Shown here piece after piece: positions 17,028-25,668 of a stretch of 64,000 nt of DNA; the first letter of the stretch is position 1, and the number at the start of each line of letters is the position of its first letter. Location: NCBI GenBank assembly GCA_963698775.1, contig CAVOSE010000008.1, positions 9,004 through 73,003 on the forward strand. The letters run 5' to 3'. Source of the stretch: Thiohalocapsa sp963698775 (GTDB lineage: Bacteria; Pseudomonadota; Gammaproteobacteria; Chromatiales; Chromatiaceae). Position numbers and translations under genes: made by a program. Below the pieces are notes generated by a model. The model did not search any database. It saw only the letters and a list, made by a program, of their open reading frames with translations, and was not told where the DNA came from.

Positions 17028-18232
17028 GCTGCTTCGGTGTCCGGTGCGTCGGGCTGGGATTGGGTTGAGGCTGCGAGAGAACGCAGAACGACGGTCGCAC
17101 GTCTGCGCAGTCGTTTTTCGACAAGCACCCCGTCGTCGCCGTCCGCGTAGACGCAGCAGATCGGCTCGCCGGCGGCAATGTGGCTGCCGGGTACCGGTCG
17201 ATCACGACACCAGGCGGGCCAGTCGCGACGCGTTACCCTGACAGGATGCGGGGCGTACAGCACCCGATACCCGTGGAACCCGCGTGGGGCCGTTGCGTCG
17301 ATCGGCATTGAGGGCGGACGGCCATCGCAGGCCGCCAGATGGCAGTGGACGGCGCCCCCCGGCAACCGCTCCGGGTGCAGTTCCAGGGTTGCGGTGGGGC
17401 GAGCGTTGAGTTCCAACAGCAGCGGCCCGCGCTCGGACACCGGCGCCCCGGACGCGGGCAGCACCAGGTCAATGCCGTTGAGGCCGCGCAACCCGAGCTC
17501 CCGCGTCAGTCTGTCGACCCAACCGCGAACAGTCCTTTGCTCTTCGACGGACGGTCCGGCCCAGGAGACGGCACCGGCATAGCTGAACGTTCGCCGCCCG
17601 ACGGTCACGAAGAAGAGCCGATTGAAGCCGATAATCCGCGCGTCGCGGCCATCGGCGATGAGCACCACCGACGCGACCGGCCCGGCGACGAAGCGCTGAA
17701 AGTAGGCATCGGCGGCGAGATCCGGCCCGGCGTCGGAGGCCGGAAGCACGGCCTGACCACCGCAGGAGGCCGCATGCTTCAACAGCCAGCCGTCCGGCAC
17801 TGATGGCCGGCAGAAAGCCACCGGGGGATGGGCAATGCCCAGCCGATCAAGCAGACTGAACCAACGCGCCGGCTCCGCCAGCAGGCCGGCGACCTCCGGG
17901 CCGTTGCCGCGCCGGCGATAGTGCCTTTCGAGCCGGCGCAGCAGGTCCGGCCTTGCGTCGAGCCCGCCGCCGATGATCAGATCCGCCCGGTCGTGGGCGC
18001 CGCCCCGCGCCGCCGCGATGGCGGCATCAGCCAGCGCATCGGCGTTGCACGCCTCGGCTCGGACGAACCGATCACAGGCCGCTCTCGCATCCAAATCGCC
18101 AAAACAGTCGATGCCGGTCAGCGGTCGCCGAGACCATCGTCGGCCCTGCCGAGGCAGGTCCCGCACCGCGGCGGATTGGGCCAGCGAACGAACATCCACA
18201 CCGAGCAGGGTCAGGCCAACGGCCTTAGACAT
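17024..18232 (-). CDS. ATP-grasp superfamily protein (OrfY type) of the H4MPT cluster
   Basis: A 402-residue protein lying between mtdB and mch, the usual place for OrfY. ATP-grasp features are visible (WLLKHAASCGGQAVL, YFQRFVAGPVASVVLIAD, GLNGIDLVL, LLLELNARPTATLEL). It is required for the H4MPT pathway in other methylotrophs, but the reaction is not established. It overlaps the mtdB stop by eight bases and mch by four. The C terminus from about residue 330 is Arg-rich and differs from the ATP-grasp core. Confidence 0.8.
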   Translation of the reverse strand: MSKAVGLTLLGVDVRSLAQSAAVRDLPRQGRRWSRRPLTGIDCFGDLDARAACDRFVRAEACNADALADAAIAAARGGAHDRADLIIGGGLDARPDLLRRLERHYRRRGNGPEVAGLLAEPARWFSLLDRLGIAHPPVAFCRPSVPDGWLLKHAASCGGQAVLPASDAGPDLAADAYFQRFVAGPVASVVLIADGRDARIIGFNRLFFVTVGRRTFSYAGAVSWAGPSVEEQRTVRGWVDRLTRELGLRGLNGIDLVLPASGAPVSERGPLLLELNARPTATLELHPERLPGGAVHCHLAACDGRPPSMPIDATAPRGFHGYRVLYAPHPVRVTRRDWPAWCRDRPVPGSHIAAGEPICCVYADGDDGVLVEKRLRRRATVVLRSLAASTQSQPDAPDTEAA

Positions 18233-19130
18233 GCGTCCTCGCCTCTTCGAACGCCTGGTCGAAATGCAGGTACTGGGGCTTGTCCGCCGACAACATGCGC
18301 TTGAGCAGCGCGCGCTGGGTCTGGTATTTCACGTTGCCCACGGCCAGGGCGCCGATGCCCACCGCACCGCTGGAGCTGCCCTCGATCGGCACGCCATCGT
18401 TCATAACACCAACCCCTTCGATCCCCTCCGGCGGCACCGCGTTGACATCGCAGGCCACCGCGAGCCGCGGCGCTGCCTCGATGTGACGCCGGGACAGCAC
18501 CTGCACGCCGGCGGCGGCGGCACCGAACACTACTTCGACGTCCTCCATCAGGGCCAGAACTGCCGCATCGTTGCTGCCGTCGACACCTTCGGCCTCGATG
18601 CCGTAGCGGCGCGCGCATAGCTCGGCCGCCTGCCGTGCCCGGTCCGCGCCCGCGTGGCTAACGATCGCGACGTGGGCACCGGCCTGGGCCGCCAGCACCG
18701 CGCAAGTGGAACCGACTGGGCCGGTGCCGCCGAACACCAGCGTCCGACGTCCTTTCAGCTTGAGCTCTTTCGACGCACGTAAGTGTTTCTCGGCGCACGC
18801 GACCATGCCTGCGGCGGTGGTAAAGGCGCCGCTCGGGTCTGCGAACACCGACACCTCGAACGGCGGCACCATGGACTTACGCGCCGCCTCGAGCATGTCC
18901 ATAGCGAGATGGATGTCGCGTCCGCCAATGAACAGGCCGGTATGCTTCACGCCCTTCGGCCCGCGGGAGAAGATCGCGTCCTGGGTGTAGGCCTGCACCT
19001 GATCCACGCCGATGGCCGTATACGGAATGCAGTGCTGCCAGCCGGCATCGATGGCCATGTTGACATCAAACGGGCTCAGATTCGGCGCGGCGGTCAGCAT
19101 GTGCAGGATGGTGGGCTTGGCGGTGCTCAA
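18225..19130 (-). CDS. mtdB: NAD(P)-dependent methylenetetrahydromethanopterin dehydrogenase
   Basis: The protein (301 residues) starts (M)STAKPTILHML and has DVNMAIDAGW, ADPSGAFTTAAGMVA, the nucleotide-binding TLVFGGTGPVGSTCAVLAA and VACDVNAVPPEGIEG. It oxidises methylene-H4MPT to methenyl-H4MPT. TTG 19130 is chosen because GAGG lies eight bases upstream and the sequence TTGA also supplies the stop of the preceding gene. An in-frame codon at 19157 would add nine unlikely residues. Confidence 0.95.
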   Translation of the reverse strand: MSTAKPTILHMLTAAPNLSPFDVNMAIDAGWQHCIPYTAIGVDQVQAYTQDAIFSRGPKGVKHTGLFIGGRDIHLAMDMLEAARKSMVPPFEVSVFADPSGAFTTAAGMVACAEKHLRASKELKLKGRRTLVFGGTGPVGSTCAVLAAQAGAHVAIVSHAGADRARQAAELCARRYGIEAEGVDGSNDAAVLALMEDVEVVFGAAAAGVQVLSRRHIEAAPRLAVACDVNAVPPEGIEGVGVMNDGVPIEGSSSGAVGIGALAVGNVKYQTQRALLKRMLSADKPQYLHFDQAFEEARTHV

Positions 19131-20245
19131 AAGGCTTTCCTCAGGGATTCGGTGCAAGGGTAGGTCTCGATGCGGCTGCCATGATTACACCCGCGCACGA
19201 GCATGAAACGCAGTGGGGACAGGTCGCCGACACGGCGATGCAGACGCTCGACTAAGTCCAGCGCCTGCTGCTCGTCGCTGGTGAGCACGAAGCCGGTCGG
19301 CCCCCAGGAACTCTGGCCGACGCCGGGAAAACCCTCGTGCTCGGCAAAGGCCAGCGCATCGGCGACGGCCGGGCTGGTGAAACGTCCCCCCTGCGCCGGC
19401 GCGAAGTGATCGCCCACCACGCGCTGCAGCTCGGCGATGCCGCGGGCGAAGGGCATCGGATCCTGCTCCACCACGGCCGGCATGATCTGCATCAGCGCCA
19501 ACCGGCACAGGTGCCCGGCGCGCTCTGCCGGAAACGGCGGCAGCCGGCGGAAGGCGTCGAGTTCCTGCGCCCCGTGCAGGCCTTCGCCGCGACGGTCCAG
19601 CAGCAGCACGACACGCCATGCCTTCGGATAGGCCGTCCGAGCAATCAGCGGCGGCGCATTCGTGCTCGCGCCGCGGCCACCATCGAGCAGGAAACCACCA
19701 TGGTCGAAGGTCCCGACGCCGATACCAGAGCGCGCACCACGCCCCATGGACTCCGCCAGATGGCCGGTATCGGGTTCGACGCCGTACAGTCGCGCGTAGG
19801 CCGCGCCCACGGCGAGACACATCTGCGTCCCGGACCCCAGACCGAGATGTCCAGGGGTGGCTTCTTCGACGTCGATCCGCACCCCGCCCGGCAGCCCCAG
19901 CGCTTGTTGAACGCGCCGCGCACTTCGCTCAGCCCGATCGGCATTCGGACCGGTCGCCGAGATCGTCGCCGCCGGTCGCACCCGCAGCCGGGTCGGAAAG
20001 GCATCGATCGCCAGGCCCAGACTGCCGAAGCGCCGACCGAGGTCGCCGCAGAGATCAAGGAATCCCAAGTGCAGACGCGCTGGGGCCTCGACATCCACTT
20101 GCGCAAAGCTGGGCGCGGCCCGGGGCCGCCTTTGGGCCTGAGTTTGGTGCGTCGGGCGGGGTGCCAGCTGGGGCGCGTCGTGAGCGCTAGGACGAAGATC
20201 GGTCAGCGAATCGTTTGAAGGACGAGTGAAGTGGGCATTTTCCAT
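19127..20245 (-). CDS. mptG: Beta-ribofuranosylaminobenzene 5'-phosphate synthase
   Basis: A GHMP-kinase-like protein with APARLHLGFLDL, GSLGLAIDAF, GHLGLGSGTQMCLAVGAAYA, GRGARSGIGVGTFDHGGFLLDGG and GVGQSSWGPTGFVL, the hallmark set of RFAP synthase. It joins p-aminobenzoate to phosphoribosyl diphosphate, the first dedicated step of H4MPT synthesis; pabB nearby supplies p-aminobenzoate. ATG 20245 gives a leader of about 50 polar residues before the conserved part, so the true start may be further in. It heads the long minus-strand operon ending with the Orf17-type gene at 12086. Confidence 0.92.
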   Translation of the reverse strand: MENAHFTRPSNDSLTDLRPSAHDAPQLAPRPTHQTQAQRRPRAAPSFAQVDVEAPARLHLGFLDLCGDLGRRFGSLGLAIDAFPTRLRVRPAATISATGPNADRAERSARRVQQALGLPGGVRIDVEEATPGHLGLGSGTQMCLAVGAAYARLYGVEPDTGHLAESMGRGARSGIGVGTFDHGGFLLDGGRGASTNAPPLIARTAYPKAWRVVLLLDRRGEGLHGAQELDAFRRLPPFPAERAGHLCRLALMQIMPAVVEQDPMPFARGIAELQRVVGDHFAPAQGGRFTSPAVADALAFAEHEGFPGVGQSSWGPTGFVLTSDEQQALDLVERLHRRVGDLSPLRFMLVRGCNHGSRIETYPCTESLRKAF

Positions 20246-20711
20246 AGGGAAACGCTCAGCAACTCGCGTGCCGAAGGATCGGCCGCCGTGTCGAGACCGG
20301 GCAAGTCCTAGCAACTCAGGCGGTTTTTCAGAATCGACGCCGCTCAACCGCGACGCCATTGCACCGCGACTGCCCGCATGCGTCCCACTTGGCGCAATCT
20401 GTCACATCCTTAAACCGGAGAGGGTTACAGCGAAGAGCGGGCCGATGAGGGAATCATACTGAGGCGAGCCCGCGGACATCGGCACGGCGATTGCTGGAAA
20501 GCAGGCTGGCTCTCAAATTTTACGCAGCGTCCTGCCGCAGCAGTGAGCGTCTCTCGTCGCTGTTGCGGGATCGAAACGACTTTATGCACAGTCCAGCGAA
20601 CACCCCTAACAGACCATCTGCTATTGCGCATGTGGCAGCAGGCATTGGTCAACCCGCTCGCGGCCAAGACCATCCGACGCCGGTCAGTGGCGACGGCGAG
20701 CAGCCGACCCG
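20246..20711. other. Divergent promoter region between mptG and fhcD operons
   Basis: About 466 bases separate the two C1 operons, which run in opposite directions. No conserved open frame was found. It must hold the promoters of both the H4MPT operon and the fhc operon; I see no clear operator palindrome. Confidence 0.5.
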
Positions 20712-21608
20712 ATGAACTTGAACGGCATCCCGATCGAAGACACCTTCGCCGAGGCCTTCGGTATGAAGGCAACGCGGATTCTGATCACCGCCATCGACGC
20801 ACGCTGGGCCCGCCAGGCCGGCGACACCATGACCGGTTTCGCTACGTCCGTGATCGGTTGCGGCGTCGAGGCTGGCGTCGAGGCCGAACTCGCCCCCGAG
20901 ACAACGCCGGACGGTCGCCACGGCGTCAGCGTCCTGCTGTTCGGCATGTCCAATAAGGAACTGGCCAAACAATTGGAAAACCGTGTCGGGCAATGCGTGC
21001 TGACCTGTCCGACTACGGCCGTGTTCGCCGGCATGGACGGCGACGACCAGCTGCCCCTAGGCAAGAACCTGCGCTTTTTCGGTGACGGCTGGCAAATCTC
21101 GAAACAGATCGGCGGCAAACGCTACTGGCGCGTTCCGGTCATGGACGGGGAGTTTCTGGCGCAAGAGACCACCGCTCGCTGCAAGGCCGTCGGTGGAGGC
21201 AATTTTCTGGTCCTCGCGAATTCTCAGCGGGCCGCGCTTACCGCCTGCGAGGCGGCGGTGGTGGCCATGCGCCGACTGCCGAACGTCATCCTGCCCTTCC
21301 CCGGCGGTGTCGTGCGCTCCGGCTCGAAGGTCGGCTCCAAGTACAAGGCGCTGATGGCCTCCACGAACCAGGCCTTTTGCCCGACGCTGCGCGGACTCAC
21401 GGCGTCGAACCTCTCCAGTGAGGTCCGCAGCGTGATGGAGATCGTCGTCAACGGCCTAACCCCGGAGGATGTCTCCGCCGCCATGCGCGCCGGCATCAAG
21501 GCCGCCTGCGCCGGCGGTCCGACCAGCGGCGTCGTGCGCATCTCCGCCGGCAACTACGGCGGCAAGCTCGGGCAGTTTCACTTCCGGCTGCACGAGGTGA
21601 CGGCATGA
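20712..21608 (+). CDS. fhcD: Formyltransferase/hydrolase complex subunit D (formylmethanofuran:H4MPT formyltransferase)
   Basis: A 298-residue Ftr family protein: EDTFAEAFGMKATRILITA, GFATSVIGCGVEAG, CPTTAVFAG, LPFPGGVVRSGSKVGSKYK and a C-terminal GNYGGKLGQFHFRL. It moves the formyl group from formyl-H4MPT to methylofuran. It is the first gene of the fhc operon and overlaps fhcC by four bases (ATGA). Confidence 0.97.
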   Translation: MNLNGIPIEDTFAEAFGMKATRILITAIDARWARQAGDTMTGFATSVIGCGVEAGVEAELAPETTPDGRHGVSVLLFGMSNKELAKQLENRVGQCVLTCPTTAVFAGMDGDDQLPLGKNLRFFGDGWQISKQIGGKRYWRVPVMDGEFLAQETTARCKAVGGGNFLVLANSQRAALTACEAAVVAMRRLPNVILPFPGGVVRSGSKVGSKYKALMASTNQAFCPTLRGLTASNLSSEVRSVMEIVVNGLTPEDVSAAMRAGIKAACAGGPTSGVVRISAGNYGGKLGQFHFRLHEVTA

Positions 21609-22438
21609 CGCAACTGACCCTGACCCAACGCGAGGCCACGGCCCAACGTCTGGACCTGCGCGTCTTTCTGCCGGAGCGCCTGGCCCGGCTCAGCCTCGCG
21701 CAGATCGCCGAACTGCCGCTGCAGGTGGGCAACCAGACCAGACCCGCCGGGGAACTGTTCGAGCTGTCGGGAGAGCCGTGCGAGCGCCTGCGTCTCGTCT
21801 CGAAGGCGGACAACCTCGACTTCATCGGCGCCGGCATGCGCAGCGGCGAGTTGACGGTTGCCGGCAACGCCGGCGACGCCACCGGCCAGGGCATGCGTGG
21901 TGGCCTGCTCCGCGTCGAAGGCGATACCGGCGATGAGGCCGGCACCGGCCTCACCGGCGGCGAGTTGCATATTAGCGGCAACACCGGCGAGCGCCTCGGC
22001 GGCCCAAGCACCGGCGCCACCCAAGGCATGAGCGGCGGTCAGATCCAGGTGCAGGGCCATGCCGGCGACCGCGTCGGCGAACGCATGCGCCGCGGCCTGA
22101 TCCTGATCCAGGGCGATGCCGGCGGCTGGTGCGGCGTCAACATGATCGCCGGCACCATTGTCGTGCTGGGTAGCACCGGCACCATGGCCGGCAGCGGCAT
22201 GCGCCGGGGCACCCTGTTGCTGTCCAGACGCCCGGACGCCCTGCCCTCCACCTTCAACGACAACGGTCTGCACGACCTGAGTTTTCTGCGCCTGCTGTGC
22301 ACCCAACTCGGCACCCTCGCCGACCTCGGGCCCTGGACGACCTCACCGCCCCCCGGCGCCCATCGCTACCTCGGCGACCTCGCCGACGACGGCCTGGGCG
22401 AGATCCTGTGGCCCGCCGCCGATACCGCCGATGTTTGA
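21605..22438 (+). CDS. fhcC: Formyltransferase/hydrolase complex subunit C
   Basis: The protein (277 residues) is a beta-helix of repeated G-x-G turns (DFIGAGMRSGELTVAGNAG, GQGMRGGLLRVEGD, GTGLTGGELHISGN, AGSGMRRGTLLLS), as in formylmethanofuran dehydrogenase subunit C/GltB-like domains. It is a structural part of the Fhc complex. Unlike the usual contiguous fhc operon, the next fhc gene is 1.9 kb downstream. A small frame (22431-22583) overlaps its 3' end. Confidence 0.95.
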   Translation: MTQLTLTQREATAQRLDLRVFLPERLARLSLAQIAELPLQVGNQTRPAGELFELSGEPCERLRLVSKADNLDFIGAGMRSGELTVAGNAGDATGQGMRGGLLRVEGDTGDEAGTGLTGGELHISGNTGERLGGPSTGATQGMSGGQIQVQGHAGDRVGERMRRGLILIQGDAGGWCGVNMIAGTIVVLGSTGTMAGSGMRRGTLLLSRRPDALPSTFNDNGLHDLSFLRLLCTQLGTLADLGPWTTSPPPGAHRYLGDLADDGLGEILWPAADTADV

Positions 22439-22583
22439 GGTCGAGGTGCTCAACGACGGCAGCATCAACTACATTGCCGCCCGCGAGAGCCTTGGTGGGC
22501 GTCCGCACATCTCCAACTACAACAGCGTTGAGCAGTGGCTGGACGCGTTCTATTTGACCCTGGGGACACTTTTGGAGATCTGA
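22431..22583 (+). CDS. Putative 50-residue small protein overlapping fhcC
   Basis: ATG 22431 overlaps the fhcC stop by eight bases and opens a 50-codon frame (MFEVEVLNDGSINYIAARES... ending LGTLLEI). The sequence has balanced composition and several aromatic residues, unlike GC-rich shadow frames, and the overlap mirrors the coupling seen across this operon. It could also be the head of a longer gene cut by the insertion that separates fhcC from fhcB. No family was recognised. Confidence 0.35.
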   Translation: MFEVEVLNDGSINYIAARESLGGRPHISNYNSVEQWLDAFYLTLGTLLEI

Positions 22584-22695
22584 CTTGAGGCCGCAGGGGC
22601 CTGCAATGAATGAACGTTGCAAGTCTGGCAAGCTAGTCGCTGCTGGTCATCTACATCTACACCTGATCCGGCGACAGCGCCGGGCGGAATTCCGT

Positions 22696-23073
22696 TCATT
22701 CCGTTGCTTCGAGCAAGGGTTTGACGCGCTTGTCGAAAATCCATACCCCGACCTCATCCTCCTCGACCTTGACGGAGGTTAGCTTTTCGCCTGCACAGAT
22801 TGCGCTCATGGATTCCCCCGTCACGGGATCATAGACAATCCCGTGCATCGAGCAGCGCAGATGTCGCCCGGCATCATCGAAAATCATGTCTTTCTCGCAG
22901 TCGAGCCTGCGCGGCATGTGCACGCAAAGATTTCGATATCCGAGACAATTGCCTTCGTAGCGGAACACGACGACAGAACAAGGCGCTTTGGCATAAGCCA
23001 CCTCAACACGCTTGTAATCCCCTTCCTCGAGTTCCTCGCTGCGACACACCCAAATGCGGGGTCTGGCTTTCAT
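22696..23073 (-). CDS. Rieske-type [2Fe-2S] ferredoxin domain protein
   Basis: This 125-residue single-domain protein carries the Rieske ligands C-V-H (LCVHMPRRLDCEKD) and C-S-M-H (LRCSMHGIVYDPVTGES). It has no signal peptide or membrane segment, so it is probably a cytoplasmic electron carrier or an oxygenase-type ferredoxin. It lies on the opposite strand inside the fhc region. The partner enzyme is not apparent nearby. Confidence 0.88.
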   Translation of the reverse strand: MKARPRIWVCRSEELEEGDYKRVEVAYAKAPCSVVVFRYEGNCLGYRNLCVHMPRRLDCEKDMIFDDAGRHLRCSMHGIVYDPVTGESMSAICAGEKLTSVKVEEDEVGVWIFDKRVKPLLEATE

Positions 23074-23229
23074 GGACTTCGTCCCCGTTGTACTGCTTCG
23101 GCTAGGGAGCTGCGGATGGATTGGCCATCAGAGCCGGAAATCAGGGTAGACGTCAAGGACGCGATGTCAGGTTTGAACGAAATCGGCTATCATTCGCGTT
23201 TGGTTCTTCACCAGCGAGGCTGGTGTTCG

Positions 23230-24189
23230 ATGCTGCCATGCCTCCCTCACTCGCGGCTGTCGCCACGAACCCCGCCGAATGTTGGCCAGTGGCCGGCTTG
23301 CTCCCTGGCGTCGTGCCTGCTGATCATCGCCTCGATGTCATTTCAAGCAGCCGCCACCCAGCCCCAAGCACAAGATGACGGACAGAGCCTCGGCCGCGTC
23401 GTCTTGCTGGGCCAGATACCAGTAGAGCAGTATCCGGCTGTCCAGTCGAAGGCCGATCGGATCTGGTCGTATCTGGTTCGGCGGTTTGCGCTGCCGGACG
23501 AGACACCGACACCCGTCGTTCAATTCGCGCCCTTTGCGCTCGCATCACAGGCGCCGGCTTGGAGCGTTTGGCAGAAGGATTGGATCAAAACCCATCCCGC
23601 CATCTGGCGCGACTGGTCTGCCATGCAGCCGACGCGCTCCTCGGCGGAAGTCTCGGTGGAATGGATCGACAGTCATATCGATTCGGTGTTTCCGTTCCCG
23701 AAGAACTTCCTCGCGTTTCACTACGACGGGACCAACCGCATTCAGATCGATCCCAAACGCACCTTCATCGATTCGATGCAGGTGTTCATCGACGGGGAAC
23801 GACGCGGCCGCAGCGGCCAAGGGTTCTACAGTCTTGGCCACGAGATGTTGCACTATGCCTTGGAGACACGAGGGGTCGCGCAGAAGAAGCTGCATCACTG
23901 CCTGATGCTCTACAGGGGCGATGCCAAGGACGATGCCAGCGCCGATGCCCTGCCGCCGCCGGCACTCATGGAGGACGTCGCAACTCATCTGGTCGAGGAG
24001 CACATCATTGCACCCATCGCCCGCCTGCGCGGCCTGCGGACCGAGCAGAGCCTGAGGCCCTGCGACCGATTGACCAAGGACGAGTTGACCCAGGTCGCGG
24101 AGATCCACAAGCGCCTAGCGGCACCGGTAACGGTTCCCGCGTCGGCGCCGGGCCCGGCGGCTGGATCGAGCAAGCGCCCCGGCGATTGA
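23230..24189 (+). CDS. Secreted HEMLH (HExxH) putative zinc metalloprotein, unknown family, paralog B
   Basis: A paralog of the protein at 4996-6066. Shared blocks include THPAIWRDW, FPFPKNFLAFHYDGTNRIQID, FYSLGHEMLHYALETRGV and KKLHHCLMLY, with zinc-type HEMLH. The hydrophobic segment CSLASCLLIIASMSF suggests export. ATG 23230 (GAGG ten bases before) gives 319 residues; ATG 23116 or 23167 in the same frame would lengthen the N terminus. The C terminus is rich in Ala and Pro. It is inserted between fhcC and fhcB together with the opposite-strand Rieske gene. No function can be assigned from sequence. Confidence 0.8.
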   Translation: MLPCLPHSRLSPRTPPNVGQWPACSLASCLLIIASMSFQAAATQPQAQDDGQSLGRVVLLGQIPVEQYPAVQSKADRIWSYLVRRFALPDETPTPVVQFAPFALASQAPAWSVWQKDWIKTHPAIWRDWSAMQPTRSSAEVSVEWIDSHIDSVFPFPKNFLAFHYDGTNRIQIDPKRTFIDSMQVFIDGERRGRSGQGFYSLGHEMLHYALETRGVAQKKLHHCLMLYRGDAKDDASADALPPPALMEDVATHLVEEHIIAPIARLRGLRTEQSLRPCDRLTKDELTQVAEIHKRLAAPVTVPASAPGPAAGSSKRPGD

Positions 24190-24330
24190 CCGCCAAGACC
24201 TCGGCCTTGATTGATGTGCATGACACCTGCAGCGAGATCAGTCGGGCGAACACTGGCCCGAGCCTTGCTGCTCCCGCGTCATCCCTAGCCGCATCATCCC
24301 CGACGCGACAGCAAACGAGGCCGCCAAGCC

Positions 24331-25668
24331 ATGCCGGATCAGCCCAGCGCGGCACCACCACCCACCATTGCCTGCCCCTTTTGCGGCCTGGGCTGTGACG
24401 ACCTGTCACCCCTGCGGCGCAGCCATGGCCTCGGGGTCGATAGTCATGGTTGCGACCGCGCGGAGGTCGCTTTCACGGCGGCATTGACGGCACCTGAGAC
24501 CAGCCCGCGCATCAACGGCCGCGATGTATCGCTGGAGCAAGCACTCACCGAGGCCGCGGCGCTGTTGGGCTCCGCACGGTTGCCGTTGTTCGCCGGTCTG
24601 TGCGGCGACCTAGCGGACCAGCGGGGCGCGCTGCGCTTGGCCGCACAAAGCGGCGGCGCGCTGGACCATCGCAACGGCGGCGCCCTGATCAGCAACCTCT
24701 CGGTGTTGGAGGAAAGCGGCTGGATGATCACTAGCCTCGGCGAGGTACGCAACCGCGCCGATTTGGTCGTACTGGTCGGCAGCGGGCTCACGGAGCGCTT
24801 CCCCCGACTACGCGAGCGCATCCTGCAACCCGGCGAGCGGCTACATGCAACGGTCGCGGCAACGCTGGTCGAGGTGTGCACCGGAGCCAGCGACAGTGCT
24901 GTCAGCCCCAGACCCGGCGCAGCCCCGTCGGATAAGGCCGAGTCAGGCGGCCGAGCAGCCGCTGACGTCCGCCTGAGCGTGGGTCAGTTGCGCGACTTCG
25001 TCGGCGTGCTGCGGGCACATCTCGCCAAGCGCCCTTTGGACATCGACCCCTATCCCGGCGCCGCCGACCTGGCCAAGCGTTTGGCGGCCGCCGCCTACCC
25101 GGTGATCGCCTTCTCCGCCTCGGATCTGCAATCGGAGCCGCAACCAGACCTAGCCGTTCGCGCTCTGGCCGCGGTGGTCAGGCAACTCAATCAGGAAGGC
25201 CGCGCGGCGCTGCTGCCGCTTGGAGGCGCCGACGGCGAAAGCAGCGCCCATCAGGTCAGTGCGTGGCACACCGGCTTCAGCATCCGCCAAAATTTCGGGG
25301 GCAGCGTACCGCGCTACGAGCCCCGCCGCGGCGCTGCGCAACGCCTGCTGGACCACGACGGTGCCGACCTGCTGCTGTGGATCAGCACGCTGAATCCGGA
25401 GCCACCACCCGCGACCTCCGTGCCGACGGTGATACTGGGGCATCCGGCTATGGTGCTGGAGCACGAGCCAGCCGTCTTCATCCCGCTAGCCGTACCCGGC
25501 GTGCATCGGGCCGGCGCCGTGCATCGCGGCGACAGCATGGCCCTGCTGCCGCTGACGGCCCTGGTCGAGACCGGCCTGCCCGCCAGCGGCGAGGTCTTCG
25601 CTCGTCTGCTCGAACTCCTGCCCGCCCGTCCGCTCGATCCACCGGTGGAGACCCCACGACCATGCTGA
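24331..25668 (+). CDS. fhcB: Formyltransferase/hydrolase complex subunit B
   Basis: The 445-residue protein resembles molybdopterin-type formylmethanofuran dehydrogenase subunit B, starting with the CPFCGLGCDDL motif and containing DHRNGGALISNLSVLEESGW, LVVLVGSGLTERFPR and WHTGFSIRQNFGG. In aerobic methylotrophs FhcB is a reduced homologue without the active metal site. The stop overlaps the fhcA start (ATGCTGA). Confidence 0.95.
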   Translation: MPDQPSAAPPPTIACPFCGLGCDDLSPLRRSHGLGVDSHGCDRAEVAFTAALTAPETSPRINGRDVSLEQALTEAAALLGSARLPLFAGLCGDLADQRGALRLAAQSGGALDHRNGGALISNLSVLEESGWMITSLGEVRNRADLVVLVGSGLTERFPRLRERILQPGERLHATVAATLVEVCTGASDSAVSPRPGAAPSDKAESGGRAAADVRLSVGQLRDFVGVLRAHLAKRPLDIDPYPGAADLAKRLAAAAYPVIAFSASDLQSEPQPDLAVRALAAVVRQLNQEGRAALLPLGGADGESSAHQVSAWHTGFSIRQNFGGSVPRYEPRRGAAQRLLDHDGADLLLWISTLNPEPPPATSVPTVILGHPAMVLEHEPAVFIPLAVPGVHRAGAVHRGDSMALLPLTALVETGLPASGEVFARLLELLPARPLDPPVETPRPC

